64,000 bases of DNA. Origin: Anastrepha obliqua (Eukaryota; Arthropoda; Insecta; Diptera; Tephritidae). Within the stretch, counting starts at the first letter, position 1, and every line of letters begins with the position of its first letter. Positions 46,701 through 52,794 of this stretch are shown here, in pieces. The notes below the pieces were generated by a model, which saw nothing but the letters and a program-made list of their open reading frames with translations, had not been told where the DNA came from and did no database searches. The stretch spans positions 3,162,001 to 3,226,000 of the forward strand of contig NC_072893.1 in the NCBI RefSeq assembly GCF_027943255.1, read 5' to 3'. The position numbers and the translations under genes are program-made.

Positions 46701-48265
46701 GTTTTAGTTAAAGAACTGTAAATGTCTTGAATATCTTTGTATGTCAAAACATTTTCTTGGCACAGTGCATGAGTTTAAACATGCACCAGCTGCTCACAGC
46801 CGTATTTTTATTGAAATAAGGCTAATGATGAAAGTTCTATATGTTCTAACAAGAGGTTCAATTAAAATTAAAATAAAATGATTGCCGCGTACACTTCTGA
46901 TAGGACGAGCTCCTCCTCTTATTTGGGGCGTGCGTGCTGCTGTTGTTCCACATATTTTATAAAACGGCTTACAGTTTTAAGCCGACTTCGAACAGCAAAT
47001 GGTTTTTTTATGAGGAGCTTTTTCGTGGCAGAAACCCTCTCGAAGGTTTGTCATTGCCTGCCGAGGGGCGTCCGCTACTAGAAAAAACTTGTTATATCAT
47101 TTTGCTCTTTCATGCACCGAGACTCAAACCTACGAATCTCAATCTCGAATAGTAGTCTCGCAGCAACCCATTCAGCTACAACAGCCGAAGGTTCAATTGA
47201 AAGAAAAAAACCTTCCATCATTTAAACGTTGAGGAAAGAAATGGAATATGATTTTTTCTATTTCAAATACTCAATCCATATTTTAGATTTTTATTCTCCG
47301 ATATCAAATATAATATTTTCTTATAGCTCTTCAAACATGAACGAGAGTTATCGAAAACGGCAAAAAAGTTATCTGTAAATTGAAATCGAAACTCAAATAA
47401 ATTTAATACTTAAGCTACAAATATTATTGGTAATATAATATTATCTATGTACTTATATACATATGTTCTGACACTAATATATAATCATTTCAAAAGTAAA
47501 ATATTACCGAGTTACGTAAATGCAGATGAAATGAATAAAACATCAATTTTCCGTCTTAGATTTCGAACAGTTTTTAATAGAAATATGTAGCAAAAAACTT
47601 ATTTGTACACTCGTATCACTCACCCCCTCAATTTCCTTATCGAATCGAACCGGTCGTAACCGACACAGCACAATAATCAGGTAAATAAAGTTGACCACGA
47701 AAAATAGCCCAGACCAGAGCACGACATCCGGTTTACACTCTACCAGGTAGCCGTACATTGCCATTAGCGTGCACCCAATAAGAATGAGCGCCCGCAGCCA
47801 CAGTGCACCGAACGGTCCATGCGGCGCCAGAAATGCCAGTAAGAAGAAGGCATTGCCCAGTTGGAAATAAAGATGATGTGGTCTTTGCCAAATCATACAT
47901 TGTTCGATCGACCAATCGCCTGGATTAAGAGATCGCAGAGTACCGTTGTTGTCCCATGTAATGGTTCCACTGCCCGCACTGCTGCCAACTGATGTCGTTG
48001 TATGCGCTATCGAAGTACCACTTACAGTCCCCGTCGTTAGAGCGTTAACTTGGGCGCCTTCTATACCTCCATTTGGAGTGGCTGCCAACGGCATCGTGCC
48101 GCCTATCACAGTATCCACATTATCCGCTGCGACAGCTGTATTTATCGCCACCGTAGTAGCTGCAGCTACCGCCGTTGTCGCCAGATTAAATACACCCAAA
48201 TGTATGCCAACATTGTAATTTGTTGAGTCCACCAACCCGAGTGCGAGCGCACTTATGAGCAACAT
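7643..48265 (-). CDS. bves: Popeye domain-containing protein (bves/POPDC ortholog), six coding exons
   Basis: Exons 48265-47624, 20769-20612, 18879-18777, 18661-18512, 18454-18319 and 7707-7643 join with consensus GT-AG sites and matching phases (0, 2, 0, 0, 1) to 417 residues. Residues 1-120 are a variable extracellular region with an NGT glycosylation sequon at Asn107. Three membrane spans follow at about 131-148, 153-175 and 181-203. The cytosolic Popeye domain starts at VYASLFKPLRV (215). It carries DSPEW (287-291) and FQVS (300-303), the two motifs that form the cyclic-AMP phosphate-binding cassette in this family, and LIWHRDKL in the closing helices. The tail ends in DETDHETAV. POPDC proteins are cAMP-binding membrane proteins of muscle and epithelia; that role is family knowledge. 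An in-frame stop lies two codons upstream of ATG 48265, fixing the start. The first intron (about 27 kb) holds the TMEM205-like gene on the other strand. Confidence 0.9.
8700..8732 (-). CDS. bves: Candidate 33-nt cassette exon of the Popeye gene
   Basis: The minus strand shows the acceptor CACTAACCAG, then 33 nt, then the donor GGTAAGTT. It is phase 1 on both sides, so including it would add 11 residues (AIPRISRYYDC) before GDPNSW without a frameshift. Splice-site quality and phase fit, but such short exons can arise by chance. Confidence 0.3.
9718..9903. repeat. Palindromic MITE-like element
   Basis: The ends 9718-9733 and 9888-9903 are inverted copies of ATGGCCTCTGGYGACG with one mismatch. 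A second, looser pair of GTCGGGTG-type arms lies inside, so the 186 bp could fold on itself. No transposase frame and no clear target duplication. Confidence 0.5.
10133..10730 (+). pseudogene. Mariner transposase remnant
   Basis: Several frames give mariner pieces in order: RSGRPNEAATPGNIKKIHK (linker motif), VKLRELADTE, ILHEHLTMR and WVPRLLTVDQKQDRFDD. Then come ELNFELLLHPPYSPDLAPSD (third catalytic aspartate) and a C-terminal stretch. Frameshifts and deletions remove the first two catalytic residues. The right end near 10690-10725 resembles the end of the related copy at 29445-29990. Confidence 0.7.
10731..11231. other. Intron DNA of the Popeye gene, no gene seen
   Basis: Short stretch between a mariner relic and a SINE, with no coding or repeat signal recognised. 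Confidence 0.4.
11242..11571 (-). mobile_element. tRNA-derived SINE with 10-bp target duplication
   Basis: Minus-strand copy of a roughly 330-bp SINE. Its head is tRNA-like (GCCGTAGCCGAATGGGTTGG with a GGTTCGAATC-type B box). The conserved body includes a TTTGTGGAACAACATCAAG-type block and GGAGGAGCTTGGCC, and it ends in a TA-rich tail. The direct repeat GTGTTTAAAT flanks it at 11232-11241 and 11572-11581, which marks a LINE-assisted insertion into the Popeye intron. It is the reference copy for the family. Confidence 0.85.
11582..13327. other. Intron DNA of the Popeye gene
   Basis: AT-rich with many ACATACAT microsatellite steps. It includes a GC-richer block at about 12600-12780 that holds a proline-rich frame on the minus strand (see findings). 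No other gene seen. Confidence 0.45.
13328..13452 (+). repeat. CAA-tailed hairpin element, near full length
   Basis: Starts ACAGACAGTCGG and carries CCGGATTTATATCCGG, a GGACTGTC arm that can pair with GACAGTC, the second hairpin, and a CAACAACAAC tail. Confidence 0.8.
13453..14357. other. Intron DNA of the Popeye gene, no gene seen
   Basis: Open frames at 13412-13751 and 13956-14279 are short, overlap in several frames and match no family that I recognise. Confidence 0.4.
14358..14657 (+). mobile_element. tRNA-derived SINE, degraded
   Basis: Plus-strand copy: CCGTAGCGAAATAGGTTGC head, B-box-like TTCGAATCTC, then the family body with TTTGTGGAGCAACATCGAG. The minus-strand 154-residue open frame over it is a shadow of the SINE. 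Confidence 0.7.
14658..16544. other. Intron DNA of the Popeye gene, no gene seen
   Basis: AT-rich DNA. The open frame at 16119-16376 is AT-rich, lacks any motif I recognise and lies beside a SINE relic. Confidence 0.4.
16545..16775 (+). mobile_element. tRNA-derived SINE, 5'-degraded
   Basis: The body is recognisable (GCCTCGGCAGACAATGGC, then ATTTGTGAAAAAAGTCGAGA), but the tRNA head is eroded and the 3' end is truncated. Confidence 0.6.
17029..17052 (+). repeat. (TG)12 microsatellite
   Basis: Twelve uninterrupted TG units in the last Popeye intron. Confidence 0.9.
17053..18318. other. Intron DNA of the Popeye gene, no gene seen
   Basis: AT-rich, with ACATATACATAC tracts near 17980-18010. 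No coding signal. Confidence 0.45.
18319..18454 (-). CDS. bves: Popeye gene, fifth coding exon
   Basis: Acceptor TTCTAG (18456-18455) and donor GGTGAGTAC (from 18318). Encodes VSESIASNGFLPSGNYDDAE followed by KPMLIMKKTVEGHGLTALIN and RQLQ, ending in phase 1. It is a cytosolic linker after the Popeye domain and is variable in the family. Confidence 0.8.
18512..18661 (-). CDS. bves: Popeye gene, fourth coding exon
   Basis: Fifty codons, phase 0 at both ends (acceptor TTATAATAG, donor CAGGTGGGT). Encodes VSIMAMEESRVLIWHRDKLK and the helices through GRDVVKKLMQ. With the preceding FQ it completes the FQV(S/T) part of the cAMP-binding site, and RVLIWHRDKL aligns with the family's CRFLCWxRERL. Confidence 0.92.
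18777..18879 (-). CDS. bves: Popeye gene, third coding exon (DSPE motif)
   Basis: Acceptor TCCATTCAG, donor CAGGTACAAA. Completes a Lys codon, then encodes LVVSQNQRALHIVFPHQFL and DSPEWFGVSTDDYFQ. DSPEW is the signature of the Popeye cAMP-binding pocket. Confidence 0.93.
19240..19333 (+). repeat. CAA-tailed hairpin element, 5'-truncated
   Basis: Starts within CGACCCGGATTTATATCCG and ends in CTACAACAACAACAACA. Inserted into the LINE RNase H relic. 5' truncation is typical of reverse-transcribed insertions. Confidence 0.7.
19553..19716 (-). mobile_element. tRNA-derived SINE, 3'-truncated
   Basis: Minus-strand head and first body block: CCGTAGCTGCATAGATTCG-type head, GGTTCGAGTCTCC B box, and GCCTGCCGAGCGGCGGCC on the plus strand. 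The distal half of the element is missing. Confidence 0.65.
19851..20611. other. Intron DNA of the Popeye gene, no gene seen
   Basis: AT-rich intron sequence without recognisable coding or repeat signals. Confidence 0.45.
20612..20769 (-). CDS. bves: Popeye gene, second coding exon
   Basis: Acceptor TTTTTCAG (to 20770), donor AAGTAAGTAT (from 20611), out phase 2. Encodes VYASLFKPLRVTRHQFKKIL and NCMKLIRPLKYQEVYAQEK through SLVLSGK, the N-terminal half of the Popeye domain beta-roll. It follows the KEIEG end of exon 1 exactly as SLYxxLFEPL follows the membrane region in vertebrate POPDC proteins. Confidence 0.93.
20770..21601. other. First Popeye intron, 3' part, no gene seen
   Basis: Very AT-rich, including an ATATTATTAC-type stretch near 21040-21085. 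No coding signal. Confidence 0.45.
21602..22080 (-). pseudogene. Mariner remnant, C-terminus plus one end
   Basis: The minus strand (22075-21890) reads KLKWRRFDSIEAIQKTVTAE, LNAIPGDEFKKCFLQWKDRY, then RCIDAQGSYFEEY, the C-terminal signature of SETMAR-like mariners. A mariner-type end with GATTGAAAAGTAATGATCCT lies at about 21610-21635. The rest of the element is absent. Confidence 0.65.
22081..23969. other. First Popeye intron, no gene seen
   Basis: AT-rich DNA; small open frames only. No motif recognised. Confidence 0.45.
23970..25690 (+). pseudogene. LINE reverse transcriptase remnant split by a mariner
   Basis: Left piece: LQEDLTRLEA, PLNAGKCP, then FTSKMSFYKDIDFMVAKSR and MLGFVVKNSKQFQDISSL, the post-catalytic part of a LINE reverse transcriptase. 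Right piece from about 25366 continues as MFIRDIATNHIKCNFLQELI and RKLRLSSMFRLPNYKTNFS. The two halves are collinear once the element at 24435-25363 is removed. Stops and frameshifts make it inactive. Confidence 0.65.
24435..25363 (-). mobile_element. Mariner-like element with internal deletion
   Basis: The ends are near-perfect inverted repeats beginning AAGGGTGTTTTTTTTAGAGG, flanked by TA. The minus strand encodes MFSDEAHFWLNGYVNKQNCR, VTVWCALWAEGIIGPYFF and INGERYRAMINDFFVPEL, then after a break WPPRSCDITPLDYFLWGYV and the C-terminus. The N-terminal DNA-binding half is almost entirely deleted, and the second catalytic block is frame-disrupted, so it cannot encode an active enzyme. It is related to the intact element at 58606-59922. 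Confidence 0.85.
25800..26795 (+). pseudogene. LINE RNase H and C-terminal cysteine domain (3' part of an R1/I-type LINE)
   Basis: The open frame 25820-26242 encodes RNase H: DIFFTDGSKNEIGSGAEW, FQTEIFAILKVAEW, RDSQATLKAL and WVPGHSGVQGNEITDELAN, with the D-E-D-H/D residues in place. A frame change at about 26240 leads into KLGRKYVRLMVGIITGHNP and CLSCLEEADCTEHFLCECPA, a C-x2-C...H-x4-C motif. A pyrimidine-rich 3' UTR and a short AATAAATAAATA tail follow. The upstream reverse transcriptase and ORF1 are missing, so this is a 5'-truncated, nearly intact 3' end, younger-looking than the other LINE relics. Confidence 0.75.
26796..29444. other. First Popeye intron, no gene seen
   Basis: Long AT-rich stretch with TACATATG microsatellite steps near 28075-28110. 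Open frames here have no recognisable motif. Confidence 0.5.
29445..29990 (-). pseudogene. Mariner remnant with internal deletions
   Basis: The minus strand begins MDQKEFRILFYTSSLW (mariner N-terminus), jumps to NDRKVKLRELSEIEKISK, then to the region just before the third aspartate (IHRIRQIWPLATTD), and ends EMLELNWNDCVVLDGNDV. The end sequence GGCCTGGGACTTTTCAGTCC matches the family of the copy at 10133-10730. Confidence 0.7.
30037..30112 (-). repeat. CAA-tailed hairpin element, internally deleted
   Basis: Minus-strand copy retaining the 5' end (CGTTCCCACGACAGTCGGTT) and the final hairpin arm plus CAA tail, with the middle lost. It helps define both ends of the family. Confidence 0.7.
30311..30432 (+). 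repeat. CAA-tailed hairpin element, near full length
   Basis: From TGTTCCACGACAGTCAG to ACAACAACAACAAC, with all conserved blocks and a 10-bp deletion in the last loop. Confidence 0.8.
30433..32738. other. First Popeye intron, no gene seen
   Basis: Contains four tandem ACTTCA units at about 30557-30582 and ordinary AT-rich DNA. No gene recognised. Confidence 0.45.
32741..33383 (+). mobile_element. Non-autonomous mariner derivative
   Basis: TA-flanked ends start TCGGGTGTTTTTT and finish AAAAAACACCCGA. Inside is a mariner relic: a short MPKQRFQFVEICFE-like N-terminus, then INQLNIDDIWFQQDGTTCH (second-aspartate block, compare WFQQDGATCH at 59460), then C-terminal debris. Large deletions leave 643 bp. 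Confidence 0.7.
33720..34033 (+). mobile_element. tRNA-derived SINE with target duplication
   Basis: Plus-strand copy from CACTGTAGCTCAATAG (tRNA-like A-box region) through GGCTTCGAAACC (B box) to AAGGGTGCAAG. TATTTAAA flanks it at 33712-33719 and 34034-34041. Confidence 0.8.
34042..35957. other. First Popeye intron; upstream region of the TMEM205-like gene
   Basis: Contains a (TGTA)6 tract at 34481-34504. GC content rises at about 35160-35700 before the TMEM205-like start codon, which is where its promoter and 5' UTR would be expected. No core promoter element can be named with confidence. Confidence 0.4.
35958..36391 (+). CDS. TMEM205-like gene, exon 1
   Basis: Starts at ATG in the context CCTCAAAATG and ends before ACGTAAGT in phase 2. 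Encodes the N-terminal region beginning MCPNSGSGMQSAQIRKFVEH and ending AEKMQSSKLY, with no obvious domain. Confidence 0.8.
35958..41850 (+). CDS. TMEM205-like membrane protein (DUF4149), three exons
   Basis: Exons 35958-36391, 39198-39439 and 41402-41850 join in phase (2, then 1) to 374 residues. Residues 1-150 are a polar, Ser/Thr-rich N-terminal region absent from the 189-residue human TMEM205. The membrane core follows: a hydrophobic span in AHLIAVCVLTFVMFTVW, then GAFATHFGAQIWMTFISG, SLPRHTFGQCQQILFPRYF, a span with SVLSISMLILFVKYFL, and IELMIRLYLAPPMLRLMH. It closes with CPHYQRIHKTFRRIHM and a last span. GxQxWxTFxSG and LPRHTFGxxQxxLFPxYF are the family signatures. TMEM205 has been linked to cisplatin resistance in human cells, but its normal function is unclear. 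The whole gene lies within the first intron of the Popeye gene on the opposite strand. Confidence 0.88.
36392..39197 (+). other. TMEM205-like intron 1
   Basis: 2.8 kb, GT-AG. Contains ACATATGTGTG-type repeats; the minus-strand open frames near 38276-38836 have no motif. No mobile element recognised. Confidence 0.6.
39198..39439 (+). CDS. TMEM205-like gene, exon 2
   Basis: Acceptor CTTACAG; donor TCAGGTAAGA. Completes a Thr codon, then LLTRTTQPAHLIAVCVLTF and on to HFGAQIWMTFIS, the start of the conserved core. Confidence 0.88.
39440..41401 (+). other. TMEM205-like intron 2
   Basis: 2.0 kb, GT-AG. Contains a degraded SINE at about 40700-40890 and otherwise AT-rich DNA. Confidence 0.6.
40700..40890 (-). 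mobile_element. tRNA-derived SINE, degraded
   Basis: Minus-strand copy. The plus strand shows TTTTTGGTGTGCGTCTTGA, TTCATGGCAGAAATGAACTC and the B-box region GGGCTTCGAACCCAG. The middle is partly deleted. Confidence 0.65.
41402..41850 (+). CDS. TMEM205-like gene, exon 3
   Basis: Acceptor TACTTTCCAG; completes Gly, then LSLYFSLPRHTFGQCQQILF and the remaining membrane spans to the stop TAA. Two thirds of the conserved core is in this exon. Confidence 0.9.
41851..42997. other. 3' flank of the TMEM205-like gene
   Basis: Likely 3' UTR and intron DNA. The AATAAA at about 42642 is a possible poly(A) signal for the plus-strand gene. No other gene seen. Confidence 0.35.
43007..43132 (+). repeat. CAA-tailed hairpin element with target duplication
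   Basis: All conserved blocks and a CTACAACAACAACA tail. AACAAGGCA occurs on both sides (42998-43006 and 43133-43141); part of this overlaps the CAA tail, but GGCA is specific. Confidence 0.8.
43170..43400 (-). pseudogene. RTE-like LINE C-terminal fragment
   Basis: The minus strand reads RRMGHVGSESIRCGT, then W-rich and basic pieces and KKRLARFVKLGQNRVRG. The plus-strand region 45425-45800 carries the same block, where it reads NAPALKVFDALPAGGSRGR, the tail that follows the reverse transcriptase in RTE-type LINEs. Frame-broken. Confidence 0.5.
43652..43790 (-). repeat. Second CAA-tailed short repeat family
   Basis: The plus strand reads TTGTTGTTGTCGTTGTTATA followed by GCAGTTTACTAAGCCCTGCC. 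The minus strand therefore ends in a CAA-type tail after a body different from the 120-bp family. Only one copy is recognised here, so limits are approximate. Confidence 0.4.
43795..44640 (+). pseudogene. SETMAR-type mariner remnant
   Basis: In order: GRFSTSTTDENVENLKKIV, ENRRITIKEVSEDVGISVGS, then SEILGTKRVAGKFVPKLLNF, KQRRMSIAQELL, the block LRPPYSPDLAP and a short C-terminus. Stops and deletions remove the first two catalytic aspartates. Confidence 0.7.
45425..45800 (+). pseudogene. RTE-like LINE C-terminal fragment carrying a CAA-tailed element
   Basis: Reads NAPALKVFDALPAGGSRGR, then RPPLR, KDLA, NWRRLAR, and after the short element resumes as LARFVKPGQNRVRGY. It matches the minus-strand fragment at 43170-43400. 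Confidence 0.55.
45614..45735 (+). repeat. CAA-tailed hairpin element, complete, 13-bp target duplication
   Basis: 122 bp from CGTTCCCACGACAGTCGG to CTACAACAACA. ACTGGCGCGCTTT flanks it at 45601-45613 and 45736-45748. The host sequence is a recognisable LINE fragment, so the insertion and its limits are clear. Use as the reference copy. Confidence 0.88.
46864..47188 (-). mobile_element. tRNA-derived SINE with 10-bp target duplication
   Basis: Full minus-strand copy; AGGTTCAATT flanks it at 46854-46863 and 47189-47198. The A-rich end (AAAATTAAAATAAAATG) is at the left, as expected for the minus orientation. Confidence 0.85.
47199..47623. other. First Popeye intron, 5' part, no gene seen
   Basis: AT-rich sequence between a SINE and the donor of the first coding exon. 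Confidence 0.5.
47624..48265 (-). CDS. bves: Popeye gene, first coding exon
   Basis: 214 codons, donor GGGGTGAGTG, phase 0. It encodes the extracellular region, which is rich in Ala, Thr and Gly with a WDNNGT glycosylation site, then CMIWQRPHHLYFQLGNAFFL and LILIGCTLMAMYGYLVECK. The third span LWSGLFFVVNFIYLIIVLCR and RPVRFDKEIEG follow. W-Q-x2-HHL-x-F-x-L-x-N and R-x-L-x-IGCTL are Popeye family signatures. GC content is far above the surroundings. The frame continues open past the donor to 47543, which is intron read-through. Confidence 0.93.
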
Positions 48266-48924
48266 ATTTTATTATGCTCTTAGTAGACTTGAAATAATTC
48301 GGCGCGATAACAGTGAGTCATTCGGGATAAGGGCTTAAATATCTTCTCTTTTTGGACATATGAAATTTAAAAAATTGTTTTTATCTTTTTGCTCGTTACT
48401 ACTGTTGTATGGCTGTTATTTTCTTCAGCGAAACTGTTTAAGATTATGACGACCCTTTTAATCTCTTGGTTGAGTCGTCCATGTTGCATAGCTCAAGTTG
48501 CCTGTTTCAATGTATGTTTTCTGCAAGAAATTACAAGAACATAACGCCATATTAATTAAAGCATTAAAGCATACATATAACAAAATAATATAACAACAGT
48601 AAAAAGTAATGATATAAATTAAAAAATCAGGCTCCTCCAAAAATTCATTCTGCTAACCCTAAAACGCAGAACGGGAACGTAAATACAGCCACAGAAATTC
48701 GACGCAAAAATTATCTGTTCTTTGTCATTGTCCAGGCGTATTTAGTTTTTACTGTTTGTTTAGATAAAAATGTGAATAATATGATTCTGTAATTATGATA
48801 AGCACAATTTTGAATGGACCAACCGGCAACCGGCAGGAGTCGAGATCTGCCAGTTTGCTGAGTTCTATATAAGTGGTATTTCAACGCGCGAATTTATTGA
48901 AAGAATGAACACTAACTTAAAAAA
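48266..48924. other. 5' flank of the Popeye coding region
   Basis: Presumed 5' UTR or an upstream intron on the minus strand. No second gene or clear promoter motif is visible. Confidence 0.35.
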
Positions 48925-49680
48925 CATATTTTAACAATTAACAAATTAAAACTCAATGTTTACAAAACTAAGGCTGTCATAATAAATGGAAATTCAAATG
49001 AAGATGCAATCATAAATAATGAAGCTATAGAAAATCTATGAAATTAAATACCTAGGATAATAAATAAATAAATAAATAATTGGCGCGTACACTTCTGTTA
49101 TGTGTTTGGCCGAGCTCCTCCTCCTATTTGTGGTGTGAGCCTTGATGTTGTTCCAAAAAGAGACCTACAGTTTTAAGCCGGCTCCGAACGCCAAATGCTT
49201 TTTATGAAGAGTTTTTTCATTACAGAAATTCACTAGAAGGTTTGCCATTGCCTGCCGAGGAGCGGCCGCTATTAGAAAAAACCTGTTTCTGGTATTTGAT
49301 GTTTATGCACGGCATTCGAACCTATGCACTTCCGAATGGTAGTCACGCATTCGGCTACGGCGGTCGCCTAGGGATAGATATACAATAGATAGAAATTTGA
49401 ATTTTGAAAGCTATTTGAACTATGTGTGTAGCGAAACTTCTTGGCTGTTTCTGGTTTTTTCGTAGAACTGGAAGAAGATTGTCAATTAATAACGCCTTAA
49501 GATCATATAAGCGCAATCTGATGATCAAGCATCACCTTGAGTATTGCTCTTCAATATTGTTCCTGCGTTCAACAGAAATGATAATCAGACTGCAAAAATT
49601 ACAAAATAAGGGTATGCGTTGCATTCTATTGTGCAATATATTGGCCCCAATGACATGCTAGCTCGATACTTTACAATTGC
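48925..49680 (+). pseudogene. LINE reverse transcriptase remnant split by a SINE
   Basis: Left piece reads YKTKAVIINGNSNEDAIINN and EIKYLG. Right piece continues at about 49370 with RNLNFESYLNYVC and KHHLEYCSSILFL, then RLQKLQNKGMRCIL. The YLG-to-I/LD junction is where the SINE sits. Frame-broken. Confidence 0.6.
49057..49368 (-). mobile_element. tRNA-derived SINE inside a LINE relic
   Basis: Minus-strand copy with a TAAATAAATAAATAAATAAT tail at the left and the CCGTAGCCGAATGCG head at the right. CCTAGG(G)ATA occurs on both sides (about 49051 and 49367), consistent with a target duplication with one change. Confidence 0.75.
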
Positions 49681-50224
49681 CAAACACTATTAAAAGCGAA
49701 ATACATATTATTATATTAAATATAGAAGATTATTGATCGATTACATATTCCAGAAAATATTGTATATAATAAAATAATCTCATACGTAGCTTAAGGAAAC
49801 CACACAAAAAATGATAAAATTTATGAAATTAATAGAATTATGAATTGAAAATAGCAAGAAAGCTAAATAAATAAGAAAAATAAAAATCAGTTTTCGATTA
49901 GCCTTCTCAATTCGCCTTAGCTAACACGGGATTATGATTTACATCGTTGGATAACTGCCGAACATATGTACACCCATGAGCAAAATAATAGCTGCGCGAC
50001 ATTTTATTCAGTTTTGGCTACTTTTGCTTTTTTTATTTAATTCCAATTTTTTTTTTTACAAATATTTAGCCTTCTACAACAAATACCATATATACATATG
50101 TACCAAAGTTTCAAACTTTACACAAGATTCATAGAAATTCGACAAATTTTCCTCCAAATTTAAACAGAACAGAACAGAACAGTTCCACGATAGCTGTCTA
50201 TTAAGTAGTACACTTTTGTCTTTA
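49681..50224. other. No gene seen
   Basis: AT-rich stretch between two LINE relics. Confidence 0.4.
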
Positions 50225-50400
50225 TATCCGAATGATCTAAACGATGTTCTCCCAGAAGGAGTCAAATTATTGACGTATGCTGACGACCTTGTGCTTTTAG
50301 CCGAGTAACCGGCGGCCTTACAAACAATGATTACCGCAAGCGGGGTTACAGTTTAAAATTGGGTTTGAAAGTTAATCCAACCAAATCAAGTCATACATAG
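50225..50400 (+). pseudogene. LINE reverse transcriptase catalytic fragment
   Basis: Reads LYPNDLNDVLPEGVKLLTYA followed by DDLVLLAE and KVNPTKS: the YADD catalytic box with its flanks. Only about 60 codons survive, abutting the transposase relic on the other strand. Confidence 0.6.
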
Positions 50401-51240
50401 TTTTCAAAAAATGTAATTGAATACCGAGTTGCTGTAATTGGATGTATGAGGATGAGCCTATGGAAATTATAGAGGGTCGGCACTCTAAGTGTAACCAATT
50501 AAAAAGGCCATAATTAGTTTGGACTCGTCTCGAGACTGGTGAATCTTTTAGTTCGGACCTTGTTCTCCAAGTGGTCCAAAGAGAATAGTCCATCGCATTC
50601 GCGTCTGGTGAATTTGAGAGCCAGTATGTGGACGTTATGAAGTTCGGAACGTTGTTTTTTAGCCAATTTTGGTTCACTCGAACTTTATGAGACGGTGCCG
50701 AGTCCTGTTGAAACGTAAGCAACTTCCAGAATACTTTCCCAATAACATTACGTATTTACCTTGACGCCAGGCTCGCTGAAAACGATTGGAGAGCGCCCAT
50801 CTGCGGCTACAGCGGCCCAAACCATTACCTGTGGCGGGTGCGTCCTTTTGGTGGCCAATCGATGACTCAAATTCTCGTATGAACGGTTTGTAAAACAAAA
50901 TCTATCGTTTTGGGAGTTTACAAATTGCTCAATTTGAAAAATTTTCTCGTCAGAAAACACAATGTTCGGCCAAGCGAAGCAGCTCCTTCGCTCTCTGAAG
51001 TCTGTCTTGTTGCTGCTTTGGTGTGAAATCATGCGCCTTTTGGATCTTCTAAGGCTTGACTTTGAGGTAATTTTTCAGTATGCGGGGGATGCTACTGTCA
51101 GACATGTTCATTTTTATGCAAATGGCTGAAGTATATGAACCTCCTCGTATTTGTATTTCCAAAAAAAGAGGATCTTCGATGCTGACTCAAGGTCTATAAC
51201 GTTTTATGGGGCTCAAGTGTGATGTGTAGATAAATATGAG
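50401..51240 (-). pseudogene. Tc1/mariner transposase remnant
   Basis: Minus strand: NIVFSDEKIFQIEQFVNSQN, HRLATKRTHPPQVMVWAAVA, GRSPIVFSEPGVKVN, then FQQDSAPSHKVRVNQNWLK and NSPDANAMDYSLW. All three catalytic aspartate blocks can be seen, but two frameshifts and a deletion after GVKVN break the frame. Confidence 0.7.
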
Positions 51241-51369
51241 ACAGCCAAGCAACTTCTGTATTTTTTTATAAAAAAGATTATTTCTTTACCATCCACCACC
51301 CTAACTCATTATTTAACCACACCCTACATGCCCATACGCTATTTGTTTTGCATTGTCTTGGCTTGCCGT

Positions 51370-52085
51370 CTAATAGACTATCTGCTTAGTTCGCATGTTG
51401 AGAGGTTTCGCCAACTTGTATTTACCTTATTGATGGTTTCTCTATCTATCAGTAGTTTACAAGTGGCTAAAGGCATCAGCGCCTTATCCGCTTCGAGGTC
51501 GAGCGTTGTACAAATTCGAGTAAGTTCATCTGCCTTGCAGTTCCCTGCTATATTCCTGTGGCCATACACCCAAATAATGTGTACTTTGTAGTATTTTGAT
51601 ACGGCATTTAGAAGTTTAAAACATTCTATGACTGTTTTTGACGAGTATGTTTTAGATTCTGGCGCTTTTATTGCTGCTTCGCCGTCCGAGTATGTGAAGA
51701 CTTCATTTGTGGATAATACTCTCTTTTTGATTACCGTAAGTCCCTCTTTTATGGCAGTGACTTCCGCCTGAAATACACTGCAATGATCAGGTACGCGAAA
51801 AGATTGGCGCCGAGTTTATCAGAGTAAACCCCTCCACCTACTCTGACGAAGGGTTTATCTAAGTTGATATCCTTGGTCTTACAGAAATCCGTTGTACCAG
51901 GAATGCAGGGGAATTTTTCTAAAATTGAAGAGTGTCCTCTCTGGTTTATTTTAAGTAGACCGATTTCTGTTAATCTGAGAGCCGCCTTGGCAGCTGTTTG
52001 CTTGCCGAACTGCTCTATTGAAAATAGGCTAAGCATAATGTTTAGTGCCTCTGTGGGTGTGGTGCTCAGAGCCCGCAGATGCTAA
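51370..52085 (-). pseudogene. LINE RNase H remnant
   Basis: The minus strand reads GTTDFCKTKDINLDKPFVRV and GGGVYSDKLGANL, then FQAEVTAIKEGLTVIKKR, then VYGHRNIAGNCKADELTRI, the RNase H blocks in order. The usual W-V-x-GH is W-V-Y-GH here. One frame break separates the halves. Confidence 0.65.
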
Positions 52086-52194
52086 ATGGTTTAAATATTT
52101 TACAACAAATATTATAAAAAATAATTTGTAGAAACTTAATAACAGAATTTCACACTGCTAAAAGAAATGTTGCATTCATAAACCATGGAACAAT

Positions 52195-52530
52195 TGTGAC
52201 ACGTAATTCAGCCTAAGAGGAGCAACTGCGAACTCACATAATGAGAACTTTTCTGTGTGAAGGCGATAAAGTTGGAAGCATCCATATCCTTGCATTTTAC
52301 ATAAAAGACCTAGCTACAGGTTAAAAATACCATAACGGGTTTACGTAAAAGACTTCTATCAAACTGCATGGTTATCGCCGCCAATGCTAAGTCTGTTCCT
52401 TTCGTTGCTTGTTCTGGATATGCGCAAGGTAGTATTCTTGGTCCGCTGTGTTTTGTTTTGTTTATCAATGATATTTAGTCTTACTGCTCGTCAGAAAGAC
52501 TCCTGCTTAAACAAATGTATTCGGTGATCA
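52195..52530 (+). pseudogene. LINE reverse transcriptase remnant
   Basis: At 52412-52475 reads SGYAQGSILGPLCFVLFIND, the conserved PQGSxLGPxLF block. Flanks are decayed. Confidence 0.55.
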
Positions 52531-52794
52531 TCCTTCATCCTCAATAATCATCCTTCATTTAGCTATACGGAAAATTTAAGAAAAAACGATAACAACTTAA
52601 TATAGACCCCCTTAATTAAATTAAATACCTCCAAAGAAGTAACACATAGAGCGTCAACAAATAAAGGCAACATTTTAAAGTATAAAGCAGTCGAATGTCG
52701 CAAAATGAAGAGAGAAAGCTGCCATATTACTTAACTTTTATTATTCTGTCATGACATCGAAAACTGATGAAAGCATCAATTAAGCGAAAAAAAG

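Noticed and set aside
47946..48218. Plus-strand open frame rich in Val/Pro/Thr
   Set aside because: Shadow of the GC-rich first exon of the Popeye gene.
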